Part shown: positions 29,399 through 44,300 of the stretch, one piece after another
Position numbering within the stretch: position 1 is the stretch's first letter
How the letters are laid out: the number at the start of each line of letters is the position of its first letter
Assembly (NCBI GenBank): GCA_963082875.1
Contig: OY720101.1
Location: 13,415,671 to 13,479,670 of the forward strand
Length of the DNA: 64,000 nucleotides
From: Corella eumyota
Lineage: Eukaryota > Chordata > Ascidiacea > Phlebobranchia > Corellidae
Reading direction: 5' to 3'
The notes under the pieces: generated by a model
Told to the model about the DNA's origin: nothing
The model's input: only the letters and a program-made list of their open reading frames with translations
The model's database searches: none
Position numbers and translations under genes: made by a program

Positions 29399-32300
29399 CT
29401 GTTTAATAAAATCTTTTTAAACTAAAACCATTACATATTGTTATATTCTCTTAAAAGTTATATTTCAGGTTTAAATGTTTTAAAATATTAGAAATAAAAA
29501 GAATCTTACCAAACAATATTAAATTCAAATCAATTTGGTTGAAAAACTTACCGTCCACACATCGATAAAAGTCGCAACATTCATCAGATTTTTCTTGCCA
29601 TAACTTTTCTCCCAATGCACAATCGGGCTTAGCAGCGCATTGTGTAGTTCTACATTTTATTTCCTGTTGATCGAAGCAAGTACATATCTGACATGGGTCA
29701 TTATTTTTCCACCAACATTCACCATATGCTCTATCTATTCCATCTAAGTCAACACACATAGGTTCTTCATTTATAATTTCATATGAAAATTCATTTTCAA
29801 CTTTGGGTGGCTCCACCAAAAGTAAATCTGGGCTATTAAAGTCAACTGGATGAGGAATGGGAGCATCCGTGTAGCATGGAGCTGGCACAAAATCAGGGCT
29901 AGCAAAGTCAACTGGATGAGGAAGTGGTGTATCCAAATATATTTGTTTAGCAAAATCTGGGCTAGCAAAGTCAACTGGATGAGGAAGTTGTGTATCCACA
30001 TATGTTTGTTTAGGTACATCTACAAAATGAGAAAGTGGAGCATCAGTGTAGCATGGAGCTGGCACAAAATCTGGGCTAGCAAAATCCACTGGGTGAGGAA
30101 GTGGTGTATCCAAATATGTTTGTTTAGGTACATCTACAAAATGAGGAAGTGGAGCATCAGTGTAGCATGGGGATGGCACAAAATCTGGAAATGCAAAGTC
30201 AACTGGATGAGGAAGTGGTGTATCCAAATAAGTTTGTTTTGGGACATCAACAAAATGAGGAAGTGGAGCATCAGTGTAGCAAGGAGTTGGAATAAATTGA
30301 TCTTCAGGATATCCAATTGGTACTTTGGGTTGGTTGGGAATGTAACCGTCAAAGTAATCACATGGTGCTGGGCCAAAATCAATTGGAGTTGGTGTAACTA
30401 AAGGTACTTTAGGTTGAGATGGAATAAAAGTATCCACATAATTGCAAGGTTCAGGGCCAAAAGTGCTGGGAGTTGGGATATATTTATCTCCAACAAATTC
30501 TACAGGTACTTTAGGTTGAGATGGAATAAAGGTATCAACATAATTGCAAGGCTCAGGGCCAAAATGTGTAACTGGATGAGGAAGTGGTGTATCCAAATAT
30601 GTTTGTTTAGGTACATTAACAAAATGAGGAAGTGGAGCATCAGTGTAGCATGGGGATGGCACAAAATCTGGAGATGCAAAGTCAACTGGATGAGGAAGTG
30701 GTGTATCCAAATAAGTTTGTTTTGGGACATCAACAAAATGAGGAAGTGGAGCATCAGTGTAGCAAGGAGTTGGAATGAATTGGTCTTCAGCATAGCCAAT
30801 TGGAGTTTTGGGTTGGTTAGGAATGTAACCGTCAAAGTAATCGCATGGTGCTGGGCCAAAATCAATTGGAGTTGGGATAACTAAAGGTACTTTAGGTTGA
30901 GATGGAATAAAATTATCAACATAATTGCAAGGTTCAGGGCCAAAAGTGCTGGGAGTTGGGATATATTTATCTCCAACAAATTCTACAGGTACTTTAGGTT
31001 GAGATGGAATAAAGGTATCAACATAATTGCAAGGTTCAGGGCCAAAATGTGTAACTGGATGAGGAAGTGGTGTATCCAAATAAGTTTGTTTAGGTACATC
31101 TACAAAATGAGGAAGTGGAGCATCAGTGTAGCATGGAGCTGGCACAAAATCTGGGCTAGCAAAATCCACTGGATGAGGAAGTGGAGTATCCAAATATGTT
31201 TGTTTAGGTACATCAACAAAATGAGGAAGTGGAGTGTCAGTGTAGCAAGGAGTTGGAATGAATTGGTCTTCTGCATAGCCAATTGGAGTTTTGGGTTGGT
31301 TAGGAATGTAACCGTCAAAGTAATCGCATGGTGCTGGGCCAAAATTAATTGGAGTTGGGGTAACTAAAGGTACTTTAGGTTGAGATGGAATAAAATTATC
31401 AACATAATTGCAAGGTTCAGGGCCAAAAGTGCAGGGAGTTGGGATATATTTATCACCAACAAATTCTACAGGTACTTTAGGTTGAGATGGAAGAAAGGTA
31501 TCAACATAATCGCAAGGTTCAGGGCCAAAATGTGTAACTGGATGAGGAAGTAGTGTATCCAAATATGTTTGTTTAGGTACATTAACAAAATGAGGAAGTG
31601 GAGCATCAGTGTAGCATGGGGATGGCACAAAATCTGGAGATGCAAAGTCAACTGGATGAGGAAGTGGTGTATCCAAATAAGTTTGTTTAGGTACATCAAC
31701 AAAATGAGGAAGTGGAGCATCAGTGTAGCAAGGAGTTGGAATAAATTGATCTTCAGCATATCCAATTGGTACTTTGGGTTGGTTGGGAATGTAACCGTCA
31801 AAGTAATCACATGGTGCTGGGCCAAAATCAATTGGAGTTGGGGTAACTAAAGGTACTTTAGGTTGAGATGGAATAAAATTATCAACATAATTGCAAGGTT
31901 CAGGGCCAAAAGTGCTGGGAGTTGGGATATATTTATCTCCAACAAATTCTACAGGTACTTTAGGTTGAGATGGAATAAAGGTATCAACATAATTGCAAGG
32001 TTCAGGGCCAAAATGTGTAACTGGATGAGGAAGTGGTGCATCCAAATATGTTTGTTTAGGTACATTAACAAAATGAGGAAGTGGAGCATCAGTGTAGCAT
32101 GGGGATGGCACAAAATCTGGAGATGCAAAGTCAACTGGATGAGGAAGTGGTGTATCCAAATAAGTTTGTTTAGGTACATCTACAAAATGAGGAAGTGGAG
32201 CATCAGTGTAGCATGGAGCTGGCACAAAATCTGGGCTAGCAAAATCCACTGGATGAGGAAGTGGTGTATCCAAATATGTTTGTTTAGGTACATCTACAAA

Positions 32301-35300
32301 ATGAGGAAGTGGAGCATCAGTGTAGCATGGGGATGGCACAAAATCTGGGCTAGCAAAATCCACTGGATGAGGAAGTGGTGTATCCAAATATGTTTGTTTA
32401 GGTACATCTACAAAATGAGGAAGTGGAGCATCAGTGTAGCATGGAGCTGGCACAAAATGTGGGCTAGCAAAATCCACTGGATGAGGAAGTGGAGTATCCA
32501 AATATGTTTGTTTAGGTACATCTACAAAATGAGGAAGTGGAGCATCAGTGTAGCATGGAGCTGGCACAAAATCTGGGCTAGCAAAATCCACTGGATGAGG
32601 AAGTGGTGTATCCAAATATGTTTGTTTAGGTACATCTACAAAATGAGGAAGTGGAGCATCAGTGTAGCATGGAGCTGGCACAAAATCTGGGCTAGCAAAA
32701 TCCACTGGATGAGGAAGTGGTGTATCCAAATATGTTTGTTTAGGTACATCTACAAAATGAGGAAGTGGAGCATCAGTGTAGCATTGAGCTGGCACAAAAT
32801 CTGGGCTAGCAAAATCCACTGGATGAGGAAGTGGTGTATCCAAATATGTTTGTTTAGGTACATCTACAAAATGAGGAAGTGGAGCATCAGTGTAGCATGG
32901 AGCTGGCACAAAATGTGGGCTAGCAAAATCCACTGGATGAGGAAGTGGAGTATCCAAATAAGTTTGTTTTGGGACATCAACAAAATGAGGAAGTGGAGCA
33001 TCAGTGTAGCAAGGAGTTGGAATAAATTGATCTTCAGCATATCCAATTGGTAATTTGGGTTGGTTGGGAATGTAACCGTCAAAGTAATCGCATGGTGCTG
33101 GGCCAAAATCAATTGGGGTTGGGGTAACTAAAGGTAATTTAGGTTGATATGGAATAAAATTATCAACATAATTGCAAGGTTCAGGGCCAAAAGTGCAGGG
33201 AGTTGGGATATATTTATCACCAACAAATTCTACAGGTACTTTAGGTTGAGATGGAATAAAGGTATCAACATAATTGCAAGGTTCAGGGCCAAAATGTGTA
33301 ACTGGATGAGGAAGTGGTGTATCCAAATATGTTTGTTTAGGTAAATCTACAAAATGAGGAAGTGGAGCATCAGTGTAGCATGGAGCTGGCACAAAATCTG
33401 GGCTAGCAAAATCCACTAGATGAGGAAGTGGTGTATCCAAATAAGTTTGTTTTGGGACATCAACAAAATGAGGAAGTGGAGCATCAGTGTAGCAAGGAGT
33501 TGGAATAAATTGATCTTCAGCATATCCAATTGGTACTTTGAGTTGGTTGGGAATGTAACCGTCAAAGTAATCACATGGTGCTGGGCCAAAATCAATTGGG
33601 GTTGGGGTAACTAAAGGTACTTTAGGTTGAGATGGAATAAAATTATCAACATAATTGCAAGGTTCAGGGCCAAAAGTGCAGGGAGTTGGGATATATTTAT
33701 CACCAACAAATTCTACAGGTACTGTAGGTTGAGATGGAATAAAAGTATCAACATAATTGCAAGGTTCAGGGCCAAAATGTGTAACTGGATGAGGAAGTGG
33801 TGTATCCAAATATGTTTGTTTAGGTACATCTACAAAATGAGGAAGTGTAGCATCAGTGTAGCATGGAGCTGGCACAAAATCTGGGCTAGCAAAATCCACT
33901 GGATGAGGAAGTGGTGTATCCAAATAAGTTTGTTTTGGGACATCAACAAAATGAGGAAGTGGAGCATCAGTGTAGCAAGGAGTTGGAATAAATTGATCTT
34001 CAGCATATCCAATTGGTACTTTGGGTTGGTTGGGAATGTAACCGTCAAAGTAATCACATGGTGCTGGGCCAAAATCAATTGGGGTTGGGGTAACTAAAGG
34101 TACTTTAGGTTGAGATGGAATAAAATTATCAACATAATTGCAAGGTTCAGGGCCAAAAGTGCAGGGAGTTGGGATATATTTATCACCAACAAATTCTACA
34201 GGTACTTTAGGTTGAGATGGAATAAAAGTATCAACATAATTGCAAGGTTCAGGGCCAAAATGTGTAACTGGATGAGGAAGTGGTGTATCCAAATATGTTT
34301 GTTTAGGTACATCTACAAAATGAGGAAGTGGAGCATCAGTGTAGCATGGGGATGGCACAAAATCCGGGCTAGCAAAATCCACTGGATAAGGAAGTGGTGT
34401 ATCCAAATATGTTTGTTTTGGGACATCTAGAAAATGAGGAAGTGGAGCATCAGTGTAGCATGGGGATGGCACAAAATCTGGGCTAGCAAAGTCAACTGGA
34501 TGAGGAAGTGGTGTATCCAAATAAGTTTGTTTAGGTACATCAACAAAATGAGGAAGTGGAGCATCAGTGTAGCATGGGGATGGCACAAAATCTGGGCTAG
34601 CAAAATCCACTGGATGAGGAAGTGGTGTATCCAAATATGTTTGTTTTGGGACATCAACAAAATGAGGAAGTGGAGCATCAGTGTAGCAAGGAGTTGGAAT
34701 AAAATCTGGGCTATCAAAGTCAACTGGATGAGGAAGTGGTGTATCCAAATATGTTTGTTTTGGGACATCAACAAAATGAGGAAGTGGAGCATCAGTGTAG
34801 CATGGGGATGGCACAAAATCTGGGCTAGCAAAGTCAACTGGATGAGGAAGTGGTGTATCCAAATAAGTTTGTTTTGGGACATCAACAAAATGAGGAAGTG
34901 GAGCATCAGTGTAGCATGGGGATGGCACAAAATCTGGGCTAGCATAGTCAACTGGATGAGGAAGTGGTGTATCCAAATATGTTTGTTTTGGGACATCAAC
35001 AAAATGAGGAAGTGGAGCATCAGTGTAGCAAGGAGTTGGAATAAATTGATCTTCAGCATATCCAATTGGTACTTTGGGTTGGTTGGGAATGTAACCGTCA
35101 AAGTAATCACATGGTGCTAGGCCAAAATCAATTGGGGTTGGGGTAACTAAAGGTACTTTAGGTTGAGATGGAATAAAATTATCAACATAATTGCAAGGTT
35201 CAGGGCCAAAAGTGCAGGGAGTTGGGATATATTTATCACCAACAAATTCTACAGGTACTTTAGGTTGAGATGGAATAAAAGTATCAACATAATTGCAAGG

Positions 35301-38300
35301 TTCAGGGCCAAAATGTGTAACTGGATGAGGAAGTGGTGTATCCAAATATGCTTGTTTAGGTACATCTACAATATGAGGAAGTGGAGCATCAGTGTAGCAT
35401 GGGGATGGCACAAAATCCGGGCTAGCAAAATCCACTGGATAAGGAAGTGGTGTATCCAAATATGTTTGTTTAGGTACATCTAGAAAATGAGGAAGTGGAG
35501 CATCAGTGTAGCATGGGGATGGCACAAAATCTGGGCTAGCAAAGTCAACTGGATGAGGAAGTGGTGTATCCAAATAAGTTTGTTTTGGGACATCAACAAA
35601 ATGAGGAAGTGGAGCATCAGTGTAGCATGGGGATGGCACAAAATCTGGGCTAGCATAGTCAACTGGATGAGGAAGTGGTGTATCCAAATAAGTTTGTTTT
35701 GGGACATCAACAAAATGAGGAAGTGGAGCATCAGTGTAGCATGGGGATGGCAAAAAATCTGGGCTAGCAAAATCCACTGGATGAGGAAGTGGTGTATCCA
35801 AATATGTTTGTTTTGGGACATCAACAAAATGAGGAAGTGGAGCATCAGTGTAGCAAGGAGTTGGAATAAAATCTGGGCTAGCAAAGTCAACTGGATGAGG
35901 AAGTGGTGTATCCAAATATGTTTGTTTTGGGACATCAACAAAATGAGGAAATTGATCATCAGTGTAGCATGGAGCTGGCACAAAATCTGGAGAAACAAAG
36001 TCAACTGAATAAGGAAGTGGAACATCAACAACAGTGGATGATGGGATAAAATTTGGCGATTCTATATCTAGATAGTCGTAACACGGTTCATCAAAGGCCT
36101 TTGCTATGTCAAAAGTTTGAGTTTTGCTATCTTCCATTTCTAATATGGTAACTGCTTCTTCAGTATTTCCAAAGCTGATGTCCAAAACCTGCAAAACATA
36201 TTTAAAATTTAAATAAAATAGTTTAACATATATTTGTGTTGCACATAAGTATTATTTCTTGCCTGATCAGCTACTACACATGGTACAGACTCTGGCACGA
36301 AAACCTCTGGTATAATCTCCTCGACCACAATGTCTTTTTCTGGATATTTCACAGACATTGCAGTGTAGCTTTGATAATCTGAAATTTCCTCGCATGGGAT
36401 TTCCTCGATTTTAGCCACTGGCTCTGGAATACAACCTTTTAATTCCGTTTCTTCCAAGACGTTGTTCCAACAGTGATACCTTACACAGTTCACACGGCAG
36501 TCCCAATTATCTCCAGGCTAGAAAAAAAAGGTTACTTTGTTAAAGAGAAAACCAACAGTAGGGTGTAGTGGTCAGAACTTCTCCTACACTACATAAGGTC
36601 CTGTGATCCATATCCAGTAAATTGATGCTTCAGCACCCTTGAATAAGCTACTATAAACAATATGAACTTTTGCTGAGCCAGCACATAATCAGCAGCTTAA
36701 TTATCGAGCAATTATAGTCTCTATAATATCCCAAACTGCCAAAGGCAACTTGAGACTGAGTCGGAGTAACTGTTGTTACTCTATGTTTAGATTGCGCATT
36801 CGACTTTCCCACATCGAGGATAAAGATATATACAAAAAAAAAACTTAATTTAAAAAAGCCAATTTAAACAACAACCAAATTATACAAATTAAAAATTGAT
36901 AACACGTACAGCCAAAATGTTTCCGTTCGGCAAAAGACAGGGGCAGTCTTGTGGGTCAACACATTGATTTTCATCCCGGAGTACCTGTCCAGCTGAGCAA
37001 GCAGTTAAAGTCTGTCCGCAGGTTAAACAACAAGTGTTATCATCCCCGTAAATACAATCATAGGTGGCAACCCTCCATGCGTGGCAGAGGGATCGACATC
37101 GGTAACCACATTCATTGCGTTGGCCTGGTGGGCAAAGCTCTAAAAAAACAGCAAAAAATGAGTTAAAAGTAGTAATAAAAACTTTAATTTGTTAAAAATA
37201 CTTTAAAACACTCAAATTTGATAAAAATAGTATAAAATATCTAAACTTGAAATACCTAGTTAAGGTAGTAATAAAATACTTTGTTCAAAAATTAATATTA
37301 AAATACGTAAATTATTATAAAAAAAAGTATTTGTTTATTTAAAGGTTACGTCAAAAATACAAAAGATATCAAAAAAAATCAAAAAAATATTTCAAATCAC
37401 AAAATACTAAACAAATAAAATATAACTTAATGTACCAGTTGCTTTACAGATTTCTGAATAACAAGTTTCTCTCGTTGGTTTAAGTAAAAATGGATTATAT
37501 TTCTTAGTATCACGTCTCTCCCAGTATCGAATTGTACAAGGCATAACCGGTGGAGTAAAATCATCTGGGCAGGGTAAACCTAGGCAGTGAATTTCATGGT
37601 CCATGCAGTAACTAAATAGAAATAGTGATTGTTATGATAGTAATCTGCAAATATAGATGTAAATAATGATGTGGTAATGTTGTAAAGTTAGTCTTATATT
37701 AAGTGCGCAGATGTAATGTTAAAAAAACATATTTGGCTTTACTATATAAGGTCCCGAGTACGATGTTCAGTAAGATGCTAGAACTGGTATAAATTCCCGC
37801 TGAGTCACCACCCATTTAGCAGTTCAATTATCGGGCAAATAAAATCTATAATATCCCTAACTACTATAGTCAATTAAAGACTGGGTCAGAGTAACTGATG
37901 TAACTCCATGTTTAGGTCGTGAAGTTGACTTTTCTACATCATGGATAAATAAATATAAAAAATGTAGGTAGACTTTCAAGCCTTAACAATTGTTACATAA
38001 ATTTAAGATAGTTAAGTAAATAGCTACATTTTAAAACAGATATAGTCAAATAGCCCATATATATATAGATGTACTTTAATTAAAATAATATTATCCGCTT
38101 ACCAGCTCTTGCATTCATCTGACATGCTGTAGATTTTATCTCCCTCCCCATAAAGAACACCCTCCAACACAGTACATACGCATTGTGATCTTTCTACACA
38201 ACATTTCTCCTCACGATCATATACAAGTTTTCCTTTACAAGAACAACCTTCAACGCAGGAGTCCATACAATCCGCTTCAATCTGAAAGTTTAAAATAAAT

Positions 38301-41300
38301 TAAGTTTGTGCTAGCCTAGTCAATGCAGTTTAAGGCAATATTATTTAATGAAAGAATAAAAAAAACTAATTTTATCAACCTGTAATTCAAAAATATTTTT
38401 TAAACTGATTTTTTCGACTTTTTCTGCAAAATCACCAATACCATATAAAAACATATAAAATAATTAAATTCTACCTGTACACGTTGATTGTAGTTTTCAC
38501 AGGTAATAGGGCATGCAGTTACACAAGGGTTGTACACCCTATACCCATCACATTGAATAGGGCACATATCTTGGGTACGCCAATATGGGTGTACGCCATG
38601 TCTGTTACATTCTTGTGCATATGCCGCAATGGAGGTACAGAAGCACTCGCATTCACCGCCTGTGTCACATGCACATGTGTCGAAGATACAACGCTCATAA
38701 TACTGCTCATGGTTTACGTGGGAATGACAGTCAGCGAATTTTGTCTTGATGACAGCGCATCTTGCCTCGGCCCATGCTCGTCTACTGGGGTTGTTTTGGC
38801 AGCCGTCCACTTCTTCAATGCTTACTGGGTCCTTGCAAATACCAACTTGCCAGGATTCGGCCATGATCAATCTATCACCAGTCTCAATTCCACCTTAAAT
38901 TAAAATTTTGACAAAAATATTTAAATATTAAAAAATAAAAACAAATTAAATTTAATAAATTCGATAAAATTTTAAGTATAATATAAATTGTATAACAGCA
39001 ATAAACTCATATGTAACAAAATTAAAATTACATGCTCAAAAAATTAATTTTACTTTTATTTTAAACCTCCAAAAAATGAGAAATTACAAAAAACCTAATA
39101 CATACCGCTAGTTTTAAAATCGTTCTTTGAGTTTTGGTCATAATCGCCACATAACCCTTCAACTTTTCCAGAATATTCTCCAGTTACTTTCAAGATTAAA
39201 TGAGTGCCTTTGTCCCATTGAAGAGTCACACCAATGTCAGTGTCAATGAAGATGTATAGACCGGCAAATCGAACTGAAAATGCCGAGTTTCGTTTTGTTT
39301 CAACTCGTTTTCCACGAACCAATGTTAAGGTTTCTTCTTCAGGAGTTCCGTAGTTTACAATCATAGTAATCGATTTACTAAAAAACAAAAGTTTAACAAA
39401 TTAAAAAAGTAAAAATAGTACATCATTCTATTAAATTTTACTTATAAGGTGAAATAAAAATTTTAAATTAGCACGAAACAACAATATTAAAAACAGTTTT
39501 ATTATTTTAGTTGAAAAATAAGGATCTAACCTGCATACAGTGCCCATAGAACCACATGGTACATTGGTTACACTAACTCTAAAATTGTTGATACTTTCTT
39601 CAGTGCTTTTAGCTAATATATATTCACAGTTCTAGAACAATAAATGTCAAATGTAATCAATAATGTATTCCAAAAACATTGGTATAATCTAAAAATAGCA
39701 TCGTGGTGTAGTGGTAAAACACTTGATACACCACCATGAGGTTGTGGGTTCAATTCCCACAGCTCCTCTGCTGTAGCACCCTTGAGTAAGGCTCTACTAA
39801 TGGTATAAACTCCTGCTGAGCCAATACTTAATCAGCAGCATAATTATCAGACAATTATAATCTATATAATATCCCAAACTGCCAAAGACAACTTTAGAAT
39901 GGGTCGGAGTAACTGATATTACTCTATGTTTAAATCGCGCATTCAATCTTCCCACATCGAGGATAAAGGTATATACAAAAAAAAATTATTGTGGCATCCT
40001 TAAGTAAAATGCTTTTAAAAGGGTAATAACCTAAAGTAAATTCAAAATAAAAAAATATATAAATTAATATAAAGTCAAGAAAAAACAAAATTTTTGAAAA
40101 AGTGCAATAAAAGTTATAAAAGAAATTCTGCTTACTTGTCCAAATTTATAGTAGTGTCCGTCAAAAGTTGTTATATGCATTGGTCCATAAACATGACATT
40201 CCCCTTGGCAAACATTCTCAGTACAGGTCCATACACCACCAACGCATTGGCATGTGTTACAATCTTTCTTCATCTCTTCACCCTCGTGATAACTCTTACC
40301 ACCATACACACATGGGCATTGCTCTTTGGTTACACATTGCATGATGCTCTCATCAAGAACATAACCTAAAAAAAATAAAAAATTTTTTAAATTTAAAAAA
40401 ATTTTTTTTTAAATTTGAACCATATTTTTTTAAATATTTTTTAATGGTCTTACCATCCAAACATTGGCAACCAGACAAGCAATGCTCTGGTTTTACTGGT
40501 TCATCATGTGGTAAATGCATACTGAAACATGTGATTTGTTCTGTCCATTTACATTTCACAAATTCCTATAATAAAAATAGACAAAAAATTTTAGAATTAT
40601 ATTTTGTCATTAAATTTAAGATTTAAATATTTTTAGTTATTTTTTTACCTCATTTTCTGCACAGTCTTCGTTAACTGGGCAATAATTATCAGTGCATTCC
40701 CATTTGCCTTTGTGGCACTCACAAACATTGCAATCCTAATAAAAAAATATATTTTGTTTAACATAAAAATTAAAATATTGACTATACAAATAGTGTTAAA
40801 AAATGTAACTAGACCAAAAAGTAAAAAAAATTTTAGCGCAGTTATTTTTCATTTTTTTAAACTTTTTTCCTTTTTTTTCAATTTTTTAACCTTTACTTAC
40901 CAACATTCTTGATTCAGATGGCAAGAATTTTTCTCCGTCATAATAACAAGGACAGCTACCCACTGCAATACAGGCTCCATCATAACTTAATACTTGACCC
41001 TCAGGACAGGTACATCCTGGAATACATTCCTCACTGCATGGAATTTCTTCATGAATGGCCCCACACGATGCCTCGCATGATTTTGCACATTCTGACCATA
41101 TCATGCCACCTGGACAGGGTTCCTATAATTAAATTCAATTTTATTGTTAATTAGTATTTTATTTCTTAACTAAAATGGTAAACTTGTTAAGGCATTAGAT
41201 CTTGACACTGACAGCACGGTGTAGTGGGTTAACTCAAGAGTATAGAACATAAGGTTCTGGGTTTGATTCCCACTGTTTTTTTACAGTAACGCCCTTGAGT

Positions 41301-44300
41301 AAAGCACTTTTAACTGTGCAAACCACAGCTTGGGCTATAATCAATTACCGATACTAATCTAACAATCAGGCAATATTGTTGGGTTTTTGATATCCAAAAC
41401 TGCCAAAGACAGCTCGGGTTCAAATCTTACTCTATCTTTGGGTCATAAAGTCCAATAAAATTATTATTAGGGTTATTACAATTTTTTCTTGAAGATAATA
41501 CAATAATTTAATTTTAATTTTACTTAACATACCTCGCAGGTTGTGGCCTCTCTCCAGTCAAATACAACTCCTTGTTTGCTACAAGAAAGTGCATAAGTTG
41601 CAAAAATATCGCAAGCCATTTTATTGGTTGGTAAGTTACAGTAGTCGTACAAGCAAGCGTCATAGTATGGCTGTAAGAATAATATCATAATTAAACTATT
41701 GTATGGTATATTAATAATGGCATTGTACTACAAGCCAAAAGGTTTTGAGTTCAAGCCGCACCAATGCCACACTATTGCCCTTGAGCTTTAGTTAGAGATA
41801 GTCTAAACAGGTCCTGTCCGAAGACTCAATAAAATTATCAAAAATCCCCAAAAAATTACGAAAAATAAATTACCTTAAGGTGATATAAAACAAAAACTAT
41901 TAGAAAATAAAGTTATCAAAAGAAAAAAATTAAAATATTTATTCTTCTAATTTAATACTTGTTAAATACTTGGTATTTTTTTTTAGACAAAAAACTTAAA
42001 TCAAAAAGACATAAAAATAAAACAATAACATGTAATAAAAGACTGACTTGGTATTCAATAATGTCGTGACATTGTAAAAATGGAGGTCTTCTAAGTTGAG
42101 CACAGACATCTTTAGCAACTGGTTTGTTAATGGAGTAAATTTTGCATGGATGTTCGTGACCTGGATCCCATCTTGGAGCTCCTGGACAAGTTGATGTCTG
42201 AAAAAAAAATAAGTAAATTAATTTTTTTAAGAAAATTTTTAATATTATTTTGCAATTTATACTCATTGGGTTAATTTTTTGGAAATTCGCAAGATTTAGA
42301 GTTTTTCAGTCATTATTAATTGAGGTCCTGGGTTCGATTACTGGTGCTTTCATTTTGTATAATATTTTAATATTGAAAAAATTCGAAAGACTTGTAGTTT
42401 TTGGTAATTTTACTTAAGAACATGGGTTTGATTACCAGTGCTCCCATGTTTTTTTATAATACTTTCATGTTTCAAAAACTTGCAAGATTTAAAGTTTTTC
42501 GCCATCATGACTTAAGGTCGTGGGTTTGATTTTCAGTGTCTTCATTTTGGTACTTTAAGTCCTAGGTTTGATTTCCAGTACAAACTTATCACTTGAAGTC
42601 CTGGGTTTGATTCTTACAGCCTCCATATAAAATCATAATTTGATGTTTCAAAAATTTTGCAAGATTTAAACTTTTTTGTCATCGTTACTTAAGATCCTTG
42701 GTTTGATTCTTAGTACTTCTATAAAATTTACTCTTTTAATGTTGCAAAAAATACAAAGAGTAACCAACTCACCTGCCAAAGACTAGCAAATTCATAGACA
42801 TCCTCGTGAGTTATACCATCAGGAGCCCATTTATCATCATCTTGGATAGAGTTAAAGTTACCACAGAGACCAGCAGTCAAACCACACATGTTACTCTTTG
42901 CTCTTATGAAACACCGAGTTTTTTTGTCCCATAAGATCGTCATACCATTCCAGATTGTAACCTAAACACAAAAAAATAGTAATTTTAAAAAAAGAATGCA
43001 TAAAATTGCGTTATTTTTTTTTTTAAAAGTTAGTGAAATTAAGGATAGAATTTGTATGTAAATTTCTTTTTAAAAAATGGTAAAAAATGTAGGTAAAAAA
43101 GATAACTTAATAAATTTAAATAGCTATAACAGGCCTAAACAATATAAAAATAAATAATAAATACTAACTTACTTTAACAATATTCTAAAATTAAACTTAC
43201 TTTTTGGAATTGAGATGTTACATCTTCAACAGCAAAAGAGTCGCCAACATAAGGGAGTTTTTCTTGCCTATCTTTGTGAAGAACGACTCCTCCGGACATT
43301 AATTTAACTGTGTGTCCGTTGACTGTAACTACAAGGTTACGGGTGCATTGCTGCCATTCTTTGACACCACTTGATGCAGTTTTACTACAAAAAAAATATC
43401 TGTCAATTTTAAGATAAATTTTAGCCTGGTAGTGTGGTATAGCATCGAACAAGAGTCTTCTGGTTCATCTTCTGGATAGTTTCTGGTTCAAACCCCACCA
43501 ATGCCACACTATCCGATCTTAAGCCTGGGGTTTACATATAGCTTAAACACGTCACAACACACCCTTACCCAATAAAAGATAAAAATCTATCTCTATAAGG
43601 TGATTTAATATTTTAATTAATTTCTAAGTCAAAAATTAGATAAAAAGTATATATATATATACTCTAACTCTTTGTAATAGCAGACTATTCAATTTTATAA
43701 ATTTACAATTTTTTTTAAATTATTTTCTGAGACTTACACGCAGTTAGAGTTCTCAATTACAACTTGGAATGAGATATCTTGATTTCCACTGGATCGAGTT
43801 AAAATGTAAGAACAATCCTGATCTGCTCTCATGCTGTATTCTGCTCCATCAAAAGTTTCATAATGTCTAAAAAAAAGTATATTTTTGTAATTAAAAATTT
43901 TTGTAATAAAAAAAAGTAAAATATGTAAAACTTATAGAAATGTAAAAAAAATTGTTTTAGATTTTGCAAAATGTTATAAATTTAAAAACAACAATTTAAT
44001 ATTTGTATCTTAGCATAATGCAAATAATAAAAATACACTTGTAGAGCTTGGTTAATTTATTTGATACCAGTTATTATTTAAAAAAAATGTTCTATGAAAA
44101 AAAATAAAAATCTATTTTGTCTTGGTATAATGTGGTAAAAATCAATTGTAACCGTAGTTCATTTTTTAGACATTATTTGCTAAAAAAATTTTTATTAAAA
44201 CTTATGGTTTTTTATATTTTAAACAAGATGAATATTAACCTGTCTCCAAAAGTTCTGCAAACACCATCACAAGTATTTCTCGTGCAAATCCATTTTCCTT

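Noticed and set aside
29850-36008. Plus-strand frames rich in MRKWSISVAWSWHKIW and minus-strand frames rich in LLMLHFLILLM
   Set aside because: Shadow frames of the 114-bp repeat in exon 31; the apparent hydrophobic 'membrane' repeats come from the out-of-frame reading.
38484-38903. 139-codon plus-strand frame
   Set aside because: Antisense to the C8 exon of D3 (38,475-38,893), which has clear domain signatures and splice sites on the minus strand.
39698-39772. Functional tRNA gene
   Set aside because: A and B boxes are present, but the acceptor ends do not pair and the sequence continues into a SINE body found elsewhere in the window.
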